Below are positions 27,078 through 38,316 of a stretch of 64,000 nucleotides of DNA, piece by piece. The stretch spans positions 54,315,595 to 54,379,594 of the forward strand of contig NC_037689.1 of the NCBI RefSeq assembly GCF_003255815.1, read 5' to 3'. Source of the stretch: Theropithecus gelada (taxonomy: Eukaryota > Chordata > Mammalia > Primates > Cercopithecidae). The translations under genes were made by a program, and so were the position numbers. Numbering within the stretch: the stretch's first letter is position 1; each line of letters opens with the position of its first letter. The notes beneath the pieces were generated by a model. That model had not been told where the DNA came from and did no database searches. It was given only the letters and a program-made list of their open reading frames with translations.

Positions 27078-27290
27078 TATGTACAAATTAAAAAAAAAAA
27101 AGAAGTAGTAGAACATGCCTAGCCATTGGAATATCGTGATTTATCAAAGAAGCCATTTTGGGGGGATTTTTGGCTGAAAAATAAAGATCCACCCATAACA
27201 AATGGAAACTTAACCTTGTATCACACATGAGGGCAGAGCATAAATTCTCTACAATCCTGGTGGCAACACTACAAAAACTCAACAGCTCAG

Positions 27291-27400
27291 AGCAAAAAAA
27301 AAAGAAAAGAAAAAAGAAAAAAACAAAAAAAGTTCCAGTAAAGGCAATTCGTACTATAGATGAGCTTGCAAACAAACAAACAAACAAAAAAAAAAAACCT
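27291..27400. repeat. A-rich tracts with (CAAA)n
   Basis: AAAAG/AAAAC-type repeats lie at 27293-27332 and (CAAA)n plus poly(A) at 27371-27398. Confidence 0.8.
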
Positions 27401-28639
27401 TACAAACCACATGGGGAAATTCACTTCCATTAGAGGGAGTCATTAGTTGTAACAAATATGGTAGAATCCATACCTTATGACATGAAGATAACAGAACAAT
27501 TTTAGAGAATTGTACAATAAATATTCTTAGAGTCATGGTGTATGTTTCCCATAGAGTTTATTTACTTGAGATTGGCAACTGGAATTCACATCTAAGAAAT
27601 AAAAGGGCTTGGTTGCCTATATTTCATTTTGGGAGACCATCTCTTTCTTGTTTGCACAAGCCCTAGTTTAAACAGAGAGGGCTGATGGGGAGGACATTTG
27701 AGGGAGGTGAGGAGAAGAGAGTTTGAATAGTTAGGCAATTCTTCTTTCTCAGCCTTTTATGGGGATAGATAGGGTAAATTCATCTGAATCATTTTATTTA
27801 CAGGATCTAAAACAAAACCACTCATCTACTGGGTGGAAGGGGTGGTTGGTATGCATTTCCTGTTAAGCTGTTGGTATGGCCAAGAAGGAATCAAAAACAA
27901 CTCTTTCAAATTTCTCATTCCTGAAAGGTATGGAGTATGAAGTACTTCCAGTGCCCACAGGCTCTGAGTTGAGATATGGTAGGTAAATTAGACTTCAGGG
28001 CATCACTAAAGCATTGGTAAAAAAGATATAATATTCAAGAGCATTTTGTTTAAAGCAGTTGACAAGTGTCACCTTGAAATTCTTGTTAAACACTACGAGG
28101 TACTATAAATGCCTAAGAGATCTTTTTGGGGGGGTTCAAAGCTCATAAGAATAAGGCCCATTTGGATCCTCAACAGAATAAATCAAGTCTATAGAGAATG
28201 ATCCAGGTCAGTGGTGATAACATATAGAAAAGGGACAACAGACTAGGCATTACAGATGTGTGTGGGTTTTAACAAAAGGGAACAGCAATTGTGGGCAGCC
28301 AAAATAAGGACATTCATATGAAGAGAGTATTTTTCCCTCTTCATCTTCCCTTATATCAACAGTAGATCCATATCCAGAAACTAGGTTGGAGGAGGACCCT
28401 GTGAGACTATTTATTCTCATTCCTGCCTCTATATAAATTGCTGAAGCAACAGATTAATCTAAACTTGTGATATATTTGAATACGTTGATACTTAAATTTA
28501 AATTAAATTTTAATAACTAAAAGTGAATAAAAAGTAATGAGATCAGAAAGAAATATTGTTTAAGCAGCCAACTACCAGGCAGAAAGTGAAATTTGACAGA
28601 GTTAGGTGTAGTTATTGAAAAAATAAGACTGTTTCATGT

Positions 28640-29950
28640 TTATTACTCATTAAGTTGAAACGTCTCAAACAGATAGTATCTGTTTAAGTTGTTTAAAGGA
28701 ATACATAGAATTAACTACACAAAAGAAGAAAGCCATAATAAAGAACATATTTGTGAAACAACTCAATAAAATACTGACACATGGAAAATATGTTTTTTAA
28801 AAAATATACACACACATACATAAATATAGATAGATAAATATATATACAGATAAAGATGAGAATATTTCTCTATTGAAGGATAAATTATGCCACAGGCAGC
28901 TGAAGAGAGAATTTGAGAGTTGGAAGACAGATTTTAGAAAACTATCCAAAACTGAGCAGATAGAGATAAGAATATAGATAATATTAAAGGGAAACCAGTA
29001 ACTGGAATATAGGAAGGGGATACTCTTAATAGCTATAAGAAAGTTTTCCCTTAGGAAGGAATGAAGAGATTGGGAAAAAGAAAATCTTCACAAAGATAAT
29101 GCAGAACCACTAAAGAAACAATGCATCTGTTCTAGTTAACACACCAAGTGACAAAGTATAAATGAAAGCAAATTTACACATAGACAAAGTTGAATGAAAC
29201 TGTAGAAGACAAAATAGGGTGAAACTGCAGAGCATATACAACAAAGAGAAAATTTAAAGGTACCAGAGAAAATGATAAAGAAACAATAACTTGACAGATT
29301 TCTTAAAGGGAAAACATTTCAGAAGAAAAATAGTATTTTCAGTGTTGTTAAAAAACAAAACAAAACAAAACAAAAAAAAAAACCTCTCCTCACATAATTA
29401 CCTGCTCAACTACATCATTATCCAATACTCTGGGCAAAATAAAGTCATTTTCAATGTGAAAAATCTGAACATATTTGCTACTCACACTCAAGGAAAGAGC
29501 AAGAAAGAAACTGAACACGGAAGCAAAGGGAAGAACAAAAGGCAAAACTGGTCACAAAAATTGGGAAAATAGCATTGGTAAATCTAATATATGAAATAGT
29601 TAAAACAATATCAGCAGCAACAGCAATTATATGGACTAATTTGGGGGAAATAAGGTGAAAATGAAACACGAGGCAACAATAATGTGGAAAATGGAAGAGG
29701 TAGGTTCAGAGTTAAACCATGCTAATGTTTCCACCATATTATTGTTAGAGAGGTATAGAGAAATATTTATAAGATAAAATAAAGTATATATTCCAAACCA
29801 GTGGAAAAGGAATAAAATGGAACTAAATAATTTGATAACTTCAATACAAATAGGGAATGTTAGAAATGTCATTATAGATGAGAAGGAAATGGAAAAATAA
29901 TCCAATAATTGGTCTTGAAAATTGTGTTATTAATATAAAAACTTAAAAAA
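28640..29950 (+). mobile_element. probable ancient L1 (L1ME-like), sense strand
   Basis: A-rich sequence with phrases such as 'aataaagtcattttcaatgtg' near 29440 resembles the ORF1-proximal part of old L1s. No long open frame is present. Boundaries and family are uncertain. Confidence 0.4.
29346..29383. repeat. (AAAAC)n repeat
   Basis: About five AAAAC units are followed by 11 A. Confidence 0.85.
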
Positions 29951-31124
29951 AATCCCTTTGGAAAATATACTTCAATATAAATTTCTAATGAATCACAGAG
30001 TATCATTTAAATGAACAACATGAATAATAGGGAACAATGATGCTTATTTAAGGACATTAAGAACATAAGAAAGTAATAGTAGGTGTTTTATTTAAATATT
30101 GACAGAAAGCATTTCCTGGGTACAAAAAATCCCTCCCTATTGTAACATGTTAGTGAATTAATTGAGTTTTTCTTGAGACATGTACAGTGCCATCACACCC
30201 TTTCCTTTCCCATTCTTTGTTATATTTTATATAGCACTCACATAACACTAATACATGAGATACGTCTTTATATACTCAGAAACTATGATATTTCCTGACA
30301 TATAGAAGCCACTTTTCAAGAGTCTGAGGAGCGAATTGAATTTAAAAGAAAAGAATAGGGAAAAGTAAAGAAGAGTTTAGAACTGACAATGGAGAAACTC
30401 AGATCACATTTTACAATTAGAAAATGATAATACTGTATTGGGAATATATGGGGTACTTTAGCAACAAATACATTTTAAAATATTTTTAAAGGTGTACTTT
30501 ATTAATGATCTGAATTGTGTCTGTCTTTAAATCTCAAACACTCAACAGATGAAGCAAACTAGATAATGTTTTTCAAAAGTAAAGGGGTACCTGAACACCT
30601 TATTAACTATATTCACAAAAATAACTCAGTCTGTGTGAAGGAAGGGGGATTAAAGTTCAACTCATATGCAATGTCTGGCAGCATCAGCATTTGTAGTGGA
30701 TAAAGTTTTGTGCCCCTTGGTGCAGTATTTTCATAAGAAAGGTCATAGCTTATTTTTGATGCAATTACATGGCAATCATTTGAGACACCTGCTTTATCTA
30801 AATTCAGATAAGCATAATCTAGACAGTAAGGTATCCATAAAAGTTAAAGCAGAACTTGTGATAATAAATAAACATAATGCAAAACATCAAAAAATATAGA
30901 GCTGGTTAGGTAACATGTCTAACAAAGAACTCTATGGGGCACAGACATTACTAAAGACGGTTATAGTAAAAATATACTTCTCTACAGAATGCTTTTCCTC
31001 TAAGATACTTAAATAAGTTTATGTACATACAAATACAGGAAAAAATAAAGATCATTGTCTATAAATCTGGAGAAAATGTATTTATAGGATTTTATGACCT
31101 AATAATAATAGAAATGAGAATTAG

Positions 31125-31350
31125 AAGCATAGCTACTCACATATATTGAGTACTGGGCTAAGTACTTTAAAGGGAATAGCTCATTTAATTTTCTCAACTT
31201 ATGAATTATGTATTATGTCCATTTTACAGACTGGAAACAGGTTTATACAAGTTAAGCAAATGGCCCAAAGTCATACAAGTTATAAGTGCCTGCATGAGGA
31301 ATTCAGGCCAAAGTTGTTTTACGCTAGAATCCATGTTCTTAACCACTATG
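31125..31350 (+). mobile_element. MIR
   Basis: The order 'gtactgggctaagtacttta', 'gtccattttacagactggaaac', 'caagttaagcaaatggccca' and 'catgttcttaaccactatgcc' matches the MIR consensus from the middle to the 3' end. It ends about 60 bases from the exon 27 donor. Confidence 0.88.
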
Positions 31351-31408
31351 CCTCCTATATGACCATGTATTGACATATAATTGATAAAGACAAAGAAAAG
31401 CAACTGAC

Positions 31409-31591
31409 TTCCAAAGTCTTGCATTTCCCATTCAGCCTAGTGCAGAGCCACTGGTAGTTGGTAGTTAGAGTCTCAAGTTCCTTTTTTAAGGCCTCTTGTG
31501 CTACAGGTGGAGCTTGAGCTATGACACTATTTACAGACTCAGTAAGGAGTTTCACTTTCGCTTCTTTTTGTTGGGCCTCTTCTTTAGCTCT
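31409..31591 (-). CDS. DMD: DMD exon 27 (183 bp), spectrin repeat R8 helices B-C
   Basis: This exon encodes 61 residues, about 1202-1262, in phase 0 at both ends. It begins RAKEEAQQKEAKVK and ends NYQWLCTRLNGKCKTLE. The QWL tryptophan is the helix-C core residue of R8. The acceptor is acttttcag at 31592-31600. The donor is GAA|gtcagt, which departs from consensus at -1 (A) and +3 (c). The peptide matches remembered human dystrophin throughout. A MIR fragment lies directly downstream in intron 27 (about 31125-31350), within 60 bases of the donor. Confidence 0.97.
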
Positions 31592-33439
31592 CTGAAAAGT
31601 AAAGAATGCTCTGTTAATAGCAAGAAAATAACTTTACATCCAAAATGCATTTATATGTATCATATAATTTCTTCCTCACAACATCCCAGTTAGAATGAGA
31701 TTTACAAAAATAAATCTCATATGGACTCCAGTCTCTTCCATAAAGTTTTTAGTTGAAATTGGAAAGTTAAAGAAATAAATTTTTATGAAAATACAACAGA
31801 TCTTTAACAAGAATAGATTGAAAAGTAGTCTTCATGGGAGTATGCATTTGTGGTCAAATATATACACATCGATATAAATACAATTGTTTGGAAAAGGCAA
31901 AAAGCAAATATTTCGATATTAACTAGGTTAAAAAATATCTGGCAGTCTAGAATCAAAATCACTTATAAATTACTTGGATGAACAATATTGAAACCATCAC
32001 AAATATCATTTAAGTCAAAGGATACTTAACATAGAAAGGTCCCCTTAATGCTATATTTAGGAACATATTTTGATAAAAGAAAGTTTTGTTCAAGAATTGA
32101 AAACACATGAGAGAAAGAGAAATCCAAAAGGAGCCCCTGATATCAGAAGCTGGCCTGATACCCAGATATTCCTTGGTCTTCTCCAGTGGAAAATATACTG
32201 TTTCACAGAATTTCTACATTGGAAAAGGCCACTTTGTTACCATAATGGATCAAGACCACGACAAGATCATTCCATAATCATGTCTGAATCCAGACAAAAA
32301 CATCAACATTACCGAAACCACAAAATGCCCAACTCTCCCCTATCCTGGTTAATATGAATGAATGCTGCTTCTTTATCAATTACAACTTTAGCCTCATTCT
32401 GGTCTTCTCTCCTTCTGGACAAGATACCATACTCATAGAGCTATCCCCACACACTAATGACAAACAATCCAAAGTAAAGCTTTTAAACCCACCTTCAAAC
32501 CTCCTAACACAGCACAACTCCTACAAAGTATTTTTTTGTTTGTTTGTTTGTTTTTTCATCCTCACATACCCCCCGGCCTCCATGTTGTGTATTCTCTCTC
32601 ACTGCAAAAAGTAATGAACCCAACTTGTTCAGCTACAAGAGAGTTGGTGGTGGTCTTTGGTTGGGAGCCATTTACACTCCTTAACTTCAAATGTGTACAT
32701 GTATTTTAGACACATACACACATACACACTGTATCTTTAGTCTGTGTTCCTCCAGGAGTCAAACCTGACATTAGCTTTCAAATGTAAGTAGTTTATATAC
32801 ATGTTCCATGTGAAAGAAATTCTGGTAGCTGAATGGGGAATTGAGACAAGAAAGGGAAGAGAGATCCATATGGGCATACTTATTAATCACTGTTAATGAC
32901 TGGAGTTTAATCCTGTTAGAAAGTCCTGAGAAATATAAGCCTGCGGGTTATCCCGTTCAGGGGTGCAGGAATTGGGGTATTATTTCCGAATCATCTTCCC
33001 TAATTGTTGAAGGCTGTTGGGGAAATGTTAATTTCCCAGTACTTGCAAGCCTACCACACAAGTGCAAAAGTGGGATTCAGTGGTCACAGAAAGCCCTCGA
33101 GTAAACAAACACAGGTTCTATAATGCAGAAGTTGGGCCTGAGTAGTGGTCAAGGTAAGGGCTTATGGGCAGGTTATGGGTAAGGTCAGCTATAAAATGCC
33201 TTTGTATGTGTCAACATAATCATCCTACTCCTTTGGATTTAGCCCTACAATTCCTTAAAATTGTGCATTATGTCAGAAAATGCAAATTGTTTTGCCTAAA
33301 GAATGTTTACCTTCACCGATTTTAATTGATTGAAATCTTTAGTTTAATATTCTAAATAAACCAGCTTTTTGGCATCACTGAGCATAGAGTTTGTTTTCAC
33401 ACAAATTGTATTTTGACTTTAGTAATTACAGTATAATCA

Positions 33440-33620
33440 ACAAGTTTGATTACCATTCATCATTTAATATGTGCTACCGTGTTCTGTGCCAGCCATGTGA
33501 TAAGTGCTACCTCATTAGATCTTTAACCAAACCTTCTCAGATGTGTTTTGTTATCTCTATATTGGACACCAGAAAACTGAGGTTCAGAGAGTTTAAGGAA
33601 ATCATCCTCAGAGTTACATC
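33440..33620 (+). mobile_element. MIR remnant
   Basis: It shows 'ttctgtgccagccatgtgataagtgc' and 'accagaaaactgaggttcagagag' in MIR order. Confidence 0.75.
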
Positions 33621-34040
33621 CTTTCTTTCTCATAGTTTCTGTTAAGCTGGTGTCAAATGTTCCATGAGCTGAGGAAGGAGCGTGTTGTAGTCAGTCCAAT
33701 GAATAAAATTACAATTTATACTCATTATAAATAACCCAAGCAATTATATAAAAATGTAGAATGAAGAACACTTCTTTCCCTGGTTTTTAGGCTTCATATA
33801 TTCTTGTTTAATAAGAGGCTGAGATCTTGGGAAAGGTTCGGAGAAGGAAGAGCAAAATGTATTAACCCAGGTACACATGAGGAAAGGAGATGATGATGAA
33901 TTTCTCTACTAGGAGAAAAGGTAGAAAATTAAATGACTGGTACAGTTTCGACACAAATCCTCATAAAAACAGTGGCTGTTTCTTTCCATGAATCTAACTA
34001 TGATATGCTCTGCCGTCTTTCATTGCTAGTATTTCACACC

Positions 34041-34240
34041 AGTGCTTCTTAAAGTCAGCGTCCTTGGAATCACTCTAGAACTTGTTCCGTGGCATCAACT
34101 GAAACTTGTTAAAAATGGAAAACTTCAGGCCTTACCCCAGACTCACTGAATCAGAAATTCTGGGGTCAGGGCCCAGCACTCTGTGTATTAAACAAGTCTT
34201 CCAGGTGATTTTGATGTCCATTCAGGTGCAGGAATCACTG
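34041..34240 (+). mobile_element. MER5A-like hAT (Charlie) element
   Basis: It shows 'agtgcttcttaaagtcagcg', 'cactgaatcagaaattctgg', then 'ccaggtgattttgatg', the typical order of MER5A. Confidence 0.75.
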
Positions 34241-34854
34241 CTGAAATGATTATACAAATGTATTTGTGTATTTACTATTCTCACTTTATGTGCAAGTTCT
34301 GGCAAGCACTAGTACTAGAGTTCTGATAGTATACAAATTTTAAAAAATAAAAACAGTTAATACATTTCCAGATTGTTTTTCAAAGGGTTTTAGTATAAAG
34401 TTTTAGCATATAGTCATTGCTGATCTCCATAAAAGTTTTAAAATCAGAGGCTGTTTATCATACACTGCCCTGGGTTCTTTTATGTCAAAAAAAGTTTTCC
34501 TTTCAGGGGAAAAATAAGTTATCAAAACAGCACTTTCATTTTCAAGTAAAATACAGGAAAGAACATAAACAGAAGGGGAGGTCTCTATTTCTTCTTTGAG
34601 TATCAGGGAGAGATGTCAAAGTAGGTCTGTTAGTATCTTCTGACAATAAAGAAAAATTAGCTATCAAATGAGCACAGGTGGCAGTCTGGACAAGGTACTA
34701 TTGCTAACCTCCAGGTAGTGAAGTTGACATAAAGAGACTGTCTTGAGTAGCAGGCTGGAAAATCAAGAAATGAAATCTTCCTGCCAATTCTTTCAATGGT
34801 TGTTGCCAGAGGCTTCCAGAGTTTACCTCTTTTTACTATGACCCCCATACTAAA

Positions 34855-34949
34855 CCAACTTTGTAGCTAGGCCAATTATGAAAACATGTCAATGAATATA
34901 GACAAACTTCATTGACATGTTTTCATAATTGGCCTAGCTACAAAGTTGG
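34855..34949. repeat. perfect 42-bp inverted repeat with 11-nt spacer
   Basis: The left arm is 34855-34896, the spacer TATAGACAAAC 34897-34907 and the right arm 34908-34949; I found no mismatch between the arms. The following 'aatatagacaaactt' repeats the spacer region and also serves as the left target-site copy of the adjacent AluY. It could extrude a 42-bp hairpin. Confidence 0.97.
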
Positions 34950-34964
34950 AATATAGACAAACTT

Positions 34965-35244
34965 GGCCGGGCGCGGTGGCTCAAGCCTGTAATCCCAGCA
35001 CTTTGGGAGGCCGAGGCGGGTGGATCACAAGGTCAGGAGATCGAGACTATCCTGGCTAACACGGTGAAACCCCGTCTCTACTAAAAATACAAAAACCTAG
35101 CCGGGCGCGGTAGCGGGCGCCTGTAGTCCCAGCTACTTGGGAGGCTGAGGCAGGAGAATGGCGTGAACCCGGGGGGCGGAGCTTGCAGTGAGCTGAGATC
35201 CGGCCACTGCACTCCAGCCTGGGAGACACAGTGAGACTCCGTCT

Positions 35245-35276
<32 letters not shown>
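34965..35276 (+). mobile_element. AluY of cercopithecoid type, with poly(A)31
   Basis: A full-length, little-diverged Alu has 'gcggtggctcaagcctgtaa' and 'gagatccggccactgc'. The A tail is uninterrupted (35246-35276). AATATAGACAAACTT repeats at 34950-34964 and 35278-35292. It is a young insertion, antisense to DMD. Confidence 0.96.
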
Positions 35277-35278
<2 letters not shown>

Positions 35279-35609
35279 ATATAGACAAACTTGTTGGAAC
35301 ACTCATTTCATTTCAAGGATGGTTTTCAAATATCAAAAATTTGAGACAGTTTCCTCTAGAGCACAGAAAATTAAGAGAGATCTGACTGGGTTGTTGGTGA
35401 GATAGGCAAATTGCTCATAGGGAGAGGGAAGAGGGCCAGAAGAGAGACTAAACCAAAGGAACCCAAGGAGAATCAGAGCAGCTGAACACAAATGACTATA
35501 TAATCTACTTAGGGATCTGAGGTAGTGGCCATACATAAATAGATACAGTGAGAACAGACAATAAAGAAATTGAGATACAAAAGGAAAGTTCGTATGAGTG
35601 ACACACAAT

Positions 35610-35652
35610 TCAAAGGAAAGGAAAGGAAAAAGGAGAAAGGAGAAAGGAAAGT
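35610..35652. repeat. (GGAAA)n purine tract
   Basis: AAAGG and GGAGAAA units follow one another. Confidence 0.8.
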
Positions 35653-35849
35653 AAAGGATGAGATGAAATAGAATAAAATACCTTCAATCCTGTGGGCTCT
35701 ATCGCAAATAAAGTCTGTGACTATGGCTACATTATTTGACCTCTGGGAATTACAGTTTTCTGATAAGTACAGAGAGAAGTGTGGATTACACTACTTTCAA
35801 AGTACCTTCTAGCTCTCACATTCTGATAAAGTTTTCCTCATGGTGACCT

Positions 35850-36460
35850 CCCCAAAGTCAAATTTTAAATTATTTTGGTCTCTCTTTTGAAATACTCCAA
35901 TGGTTTTTCTATTCCATTTAGAGTAACAACTGTAATATTCTAACAAAACTCCTTTGTTAACAGACATCTGCCTACCTCATAAGACTTATCTGAGATGTTA
36001 TCCCGTTTTCCTTCCTTCAGGCAGACAGACTTCTTTCTCTCCCCAATTAGCCTCAAGGTCTTTGCAGAAGCTATGCTCTCTGATTACAATGTGCTTCCAT
36101 TAAGATTTTTTTAAATGCTCTTTTCCTTAGAATTCATTTCTCTCGTATTACATACAATTCTTCATAAAATCTCTACAAGTCAAGTTTTTCAAAAATAGCA
36201 TCCTACCACCCTCAACTCCTGCCTGAACATTGTTCATTCTTGATCTCAAAATCCAGATTTACTTTTAGGCAAATTATCATCACCTCAAACGATTTCATTT
36301 ATTTTTCCAATTATTGCCTGCTCCTCACCACACGCTAGAACACTAGAATGTAAATTCCAAGGCAGTGGTCTTGCTCACCACCCTCTATATTCAGTATCTA
36401 GAGGGTGTTTGGCACATAGTAAGAATGCAGTAAGTTTTAGTTGATGAATACGTTATTGCT
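35850..36460 (+). mobile_element. L2 3' end
   Basis: The end 'agaatgtaaattccaaggca' ... 'gtgtttggcacatagtaagaatgcagtaa' ... 'gttgatgaat' matches the L2 3' terminus. Upstream sequence such as 'gcctcaaggtctttgcagaag' fits L2 ORF2. Confidence 0.75.
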
Positions 36461-36763
36461 AGATTAATTTTGTTTTTTTCATACTCTAGAAATGATTACT
36501 ATTTCTACAAATGTTTTCTTCATTATAGTTTTTTATAGATACATAATATTTATACATATTTATGGAGTATATTAGATACTTTCAACATTTGACTAAAGCC
36601 ATATGATAGATTCGGTATTTAAACATCTGAGTTTTCATGTGAGTTACTTTCCACAATTAACTATAATAAATATTTCTGAATTACTATATAAATTATATAA
36701 CAGAGTAGACAATTTTTTACCATTTGGCCCTTTTCACAATTAAAATAATAAATAACGAGTCAA

Positions 36764-37092
36764 GGCCGGGCGCGGTGGCTCAAGCCTGTAATCCCAGCAC
36801 TTTGGGAGGCCGAGATGGGCGGATCACGAGGTCAGGAGATCGAGACCATCCTGGCTAACACGGTGAAACCCCGTCTCTACTAAAAAGTACAAAAAACTAG
36901 CCGGGCGAGGTGGCGGGCGCCTGTAGTCCCAGCTACTCAGGAGGCTGAGGCAGGAGAATGGCGTAAACCCGGGAGGCGGAGCTTGCAGTGAGCTGAGATC
37001 CGGCCACTGCACTCCAGCCTGGGCGACAGAGCAAGACTCCTTCTCAAAAAAAAAAAATAAATAAATAAATAAAAATAATAAATAAATAAATA
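36764..37092 (+). mobile_element. AluY of cercopithecoid type, with (AAATA)n tail
   Basis: A full-length young Alu has 'gctcaagcctgtaatccc' and 'gagatccggccactgc'. The tail is a long TAAA repeat. AATAACGAGTCA repeats at 36751-36762 and 37093-37104. It is antisense to DMD. Confidence 0.95.
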
Positions 37093-37107
37093 AATAACGA
37101 GTCATGA

Positions 37108-37310
37108 TCATTTATACTGTGCTCGGCATTGTGATAGAAACTTCGTATTTCATCCCTCTAATGATTCTGAAAGCAGACATTCTGATACCCAGTTCACAAA
37201 TAAAGGAATTTGGCTCAGTAAGCTTATGTAACTCACCCAAATTTATACAGTTGGCATGGGGCCAAACTAAGTTTTAAACTCAAGTATCTGGCTCCACAAT
37301 GATTTTTCCT
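37108..37310 (+). mobile_element. MIR remnant
   Basis: 'actgtgctcggcattgtgat', 'gatacccagttcacaaataaag' and 'gtaactcacccaaatttatacag' lie in MIR order. The AluY inserted at its left edge. Confidence 0.7.
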
Positions 37311-37404
37311 TGTCACAATCCTTGAACCAAACAAAGATCTACAGTATTAATATTTCACATGTTATTCTCTATGTTCTTGCTAGTACATAAAAATAATAGT
37401 TATG

Positions 37405-37620
37405 ATTATAGCTACTAACTGAGCACCAACTCTGAGTTAGGCAATTTACTTACATGTTAGTTTCAATCAACAGTTCATACATTCAAGTGAGGATGTATGA
37501 TGACATAAACACGATAAAATAGAGGATTATATTGACTACTGAGTTGCCCAAGGCCATACAAAATGCCACGGTGTAGGTTCAACTCCAGGCTTCACCTCCA
37601 AATCCATACTACATACCAGT
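37405..37620 (+). mobile_element. MIR remnant
   Basis: 'actaactgagcaccaactctgag', 'tgcccaaggccatac' and 'ccaggcttcacctccaaatcc' follow the MIR order. A second copy lies directly upstream. Confidence 0.65.
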
Positions 37621-38145
37621 TTCATTGGTCATAAGTCAATGTTACATTTTGTTCTATTGCTCCAAGAAAAGTACATGTAAACTCAGTCCTTTGTATCCAT
37701 ATTAAAGGCTACGGGTTCAAATATTTAGTGCTACCAAATTCTAAGAAACGCCTTTAAAATACCAAATTAACACAGTTTGTTGACTACATTGTAAATTTGC
37801 CTTTTCAAGAATACTTTTGCACAGTTTCAACATGCATTTACATCAGCTACAGACAGCTAATGTGATGAGTTGATTCTGCTCTCTTAATACTATATGATTT
37901 CAAGGGAAAATTCTTTCAAATTGTGATTTTCAATATTCATAATTGACCACAATGCATTAAAATTAAACAGTTTAAGATTGTTAAAACACAGATTAAACTT
38001 GAAGCTAAATTAATTAAAATTATTAATTAAAAATCAACCTCTTCTCTTAGAACCAGGAAAGAGCATACTGTATACAATTTCAAGCAATGCTGCATTTCTT
38101 TTTCCATTTATTTGCTTTGTTTTACTTAGTTTTCCCTTTTTTTAC

Positions 38146-38316
38146 CTTCATCTCTTCAACTGCTTTCTGTAATTCATCTGGAGTTTTATATTCAAAATCT
38201 CTCTCAAGATACTCTTCTTCGGCTTGTGTCATCCATTCGTGCATCTCTGATAGATCTTTCTGGAGGCTTACAGTTTTCTCCAAACCTCCCTTCAAGGCCT
38301 CCTTTCTGGCATAGAC
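38146..38316 (-). CDS. DMD: DMD exon 26 (171 bp), end of R7 and start of R8
   Basis: This exon encodes 57 residues, about 1145-1201, in phase 0 at both ends. It starts VYARKEALKGGLEK, which closes R7. It continues with MHEWMTQAEEEYLERDFEY, the helix A of R8 with its tryptophan, and ends VEEMK. The acceptor is ttatggaag at 38317-38325. The donor is AAG|gtaaaa, followed by a T-poor, A-rich start of intron 26. No difference from remembered human protein was seen. The exon is bordered by short unique intronic stretches, with the nearest recognisable repeat a MIR about 0.5 kb away at 37405-37620. Confidence 0.97.

Larger units (their letters stand above)
26036..27098 (+). mobile_element. chimeric retro-insertion: antisense L1 fragment + non-L1 polyadenylated sequence
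   Basis: One target-site duplication, AAAGAAGTAGTAGAAC, encloses the block (26020-26035 and about 27099-27114, the right copy merging with the poly(A)). The left 26036-26372 is L1 ORF2 endonuclease-domain sequence in antisense. The right 26373-27089 is not L1 that I recognise and ends with AATAAA (27072-27077), 12 bases, then a poly(A) of about 12. The shape is that of a processed RNA inserted by L1 machinery. No gene of origin is recognised. Confidence 0.8.
23154..31408 (-). other. DMD: DMD intron 27 (8255 bp)
   Basis: This intron is complete. It holds an old sense L1 (about 23890-24970), the chimeric retro-insertion 26036-27098, A-rich tracts near 27290-27400, an old L1-like stretch (about 28640-29950) and a MIR at its 5' end in gene sense. 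I see nothing recognisable in 24975-26015, 27410-28600 and 29960-31100. Confidence 0.88.
31592..38145 (-). other. DMD: DMD intron 26 (6554 bp)
   Basis: This intron is complete. It holds MIR, MER5A-like and L2 remnants, a perfect inverted repeat (34855-34949), and two cercopithecoid-type AluYs on the plus strand, antisense to the gene. The stretch 31700-33450 includes two segments (about 32060-32640 and 32740-33190) that look like old repeats by composition, but I cannot assign them. 34250-34850 and 37630-38140 show nothing recognisable. Confidence 0.88.

Noticed and set aside
26036..27098. Reading the chimera as a plain L1 with 5' inversion plus 3' transduction
   Set aside because: No sense-strand L1 3' end lies between the inverted piece and the poly(A). 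The consensus gap from the endonuclease region to the 3' end would be several kb, unlike the small losses usual at inversion junctions. It is not fully excluded.
32070..32614. Two adjacent open frames of 95 and 86 codons
   Set aside because: They are not recognisable as a protein. The composition suggests an old repeat, and they are antisense within a DMD intron.
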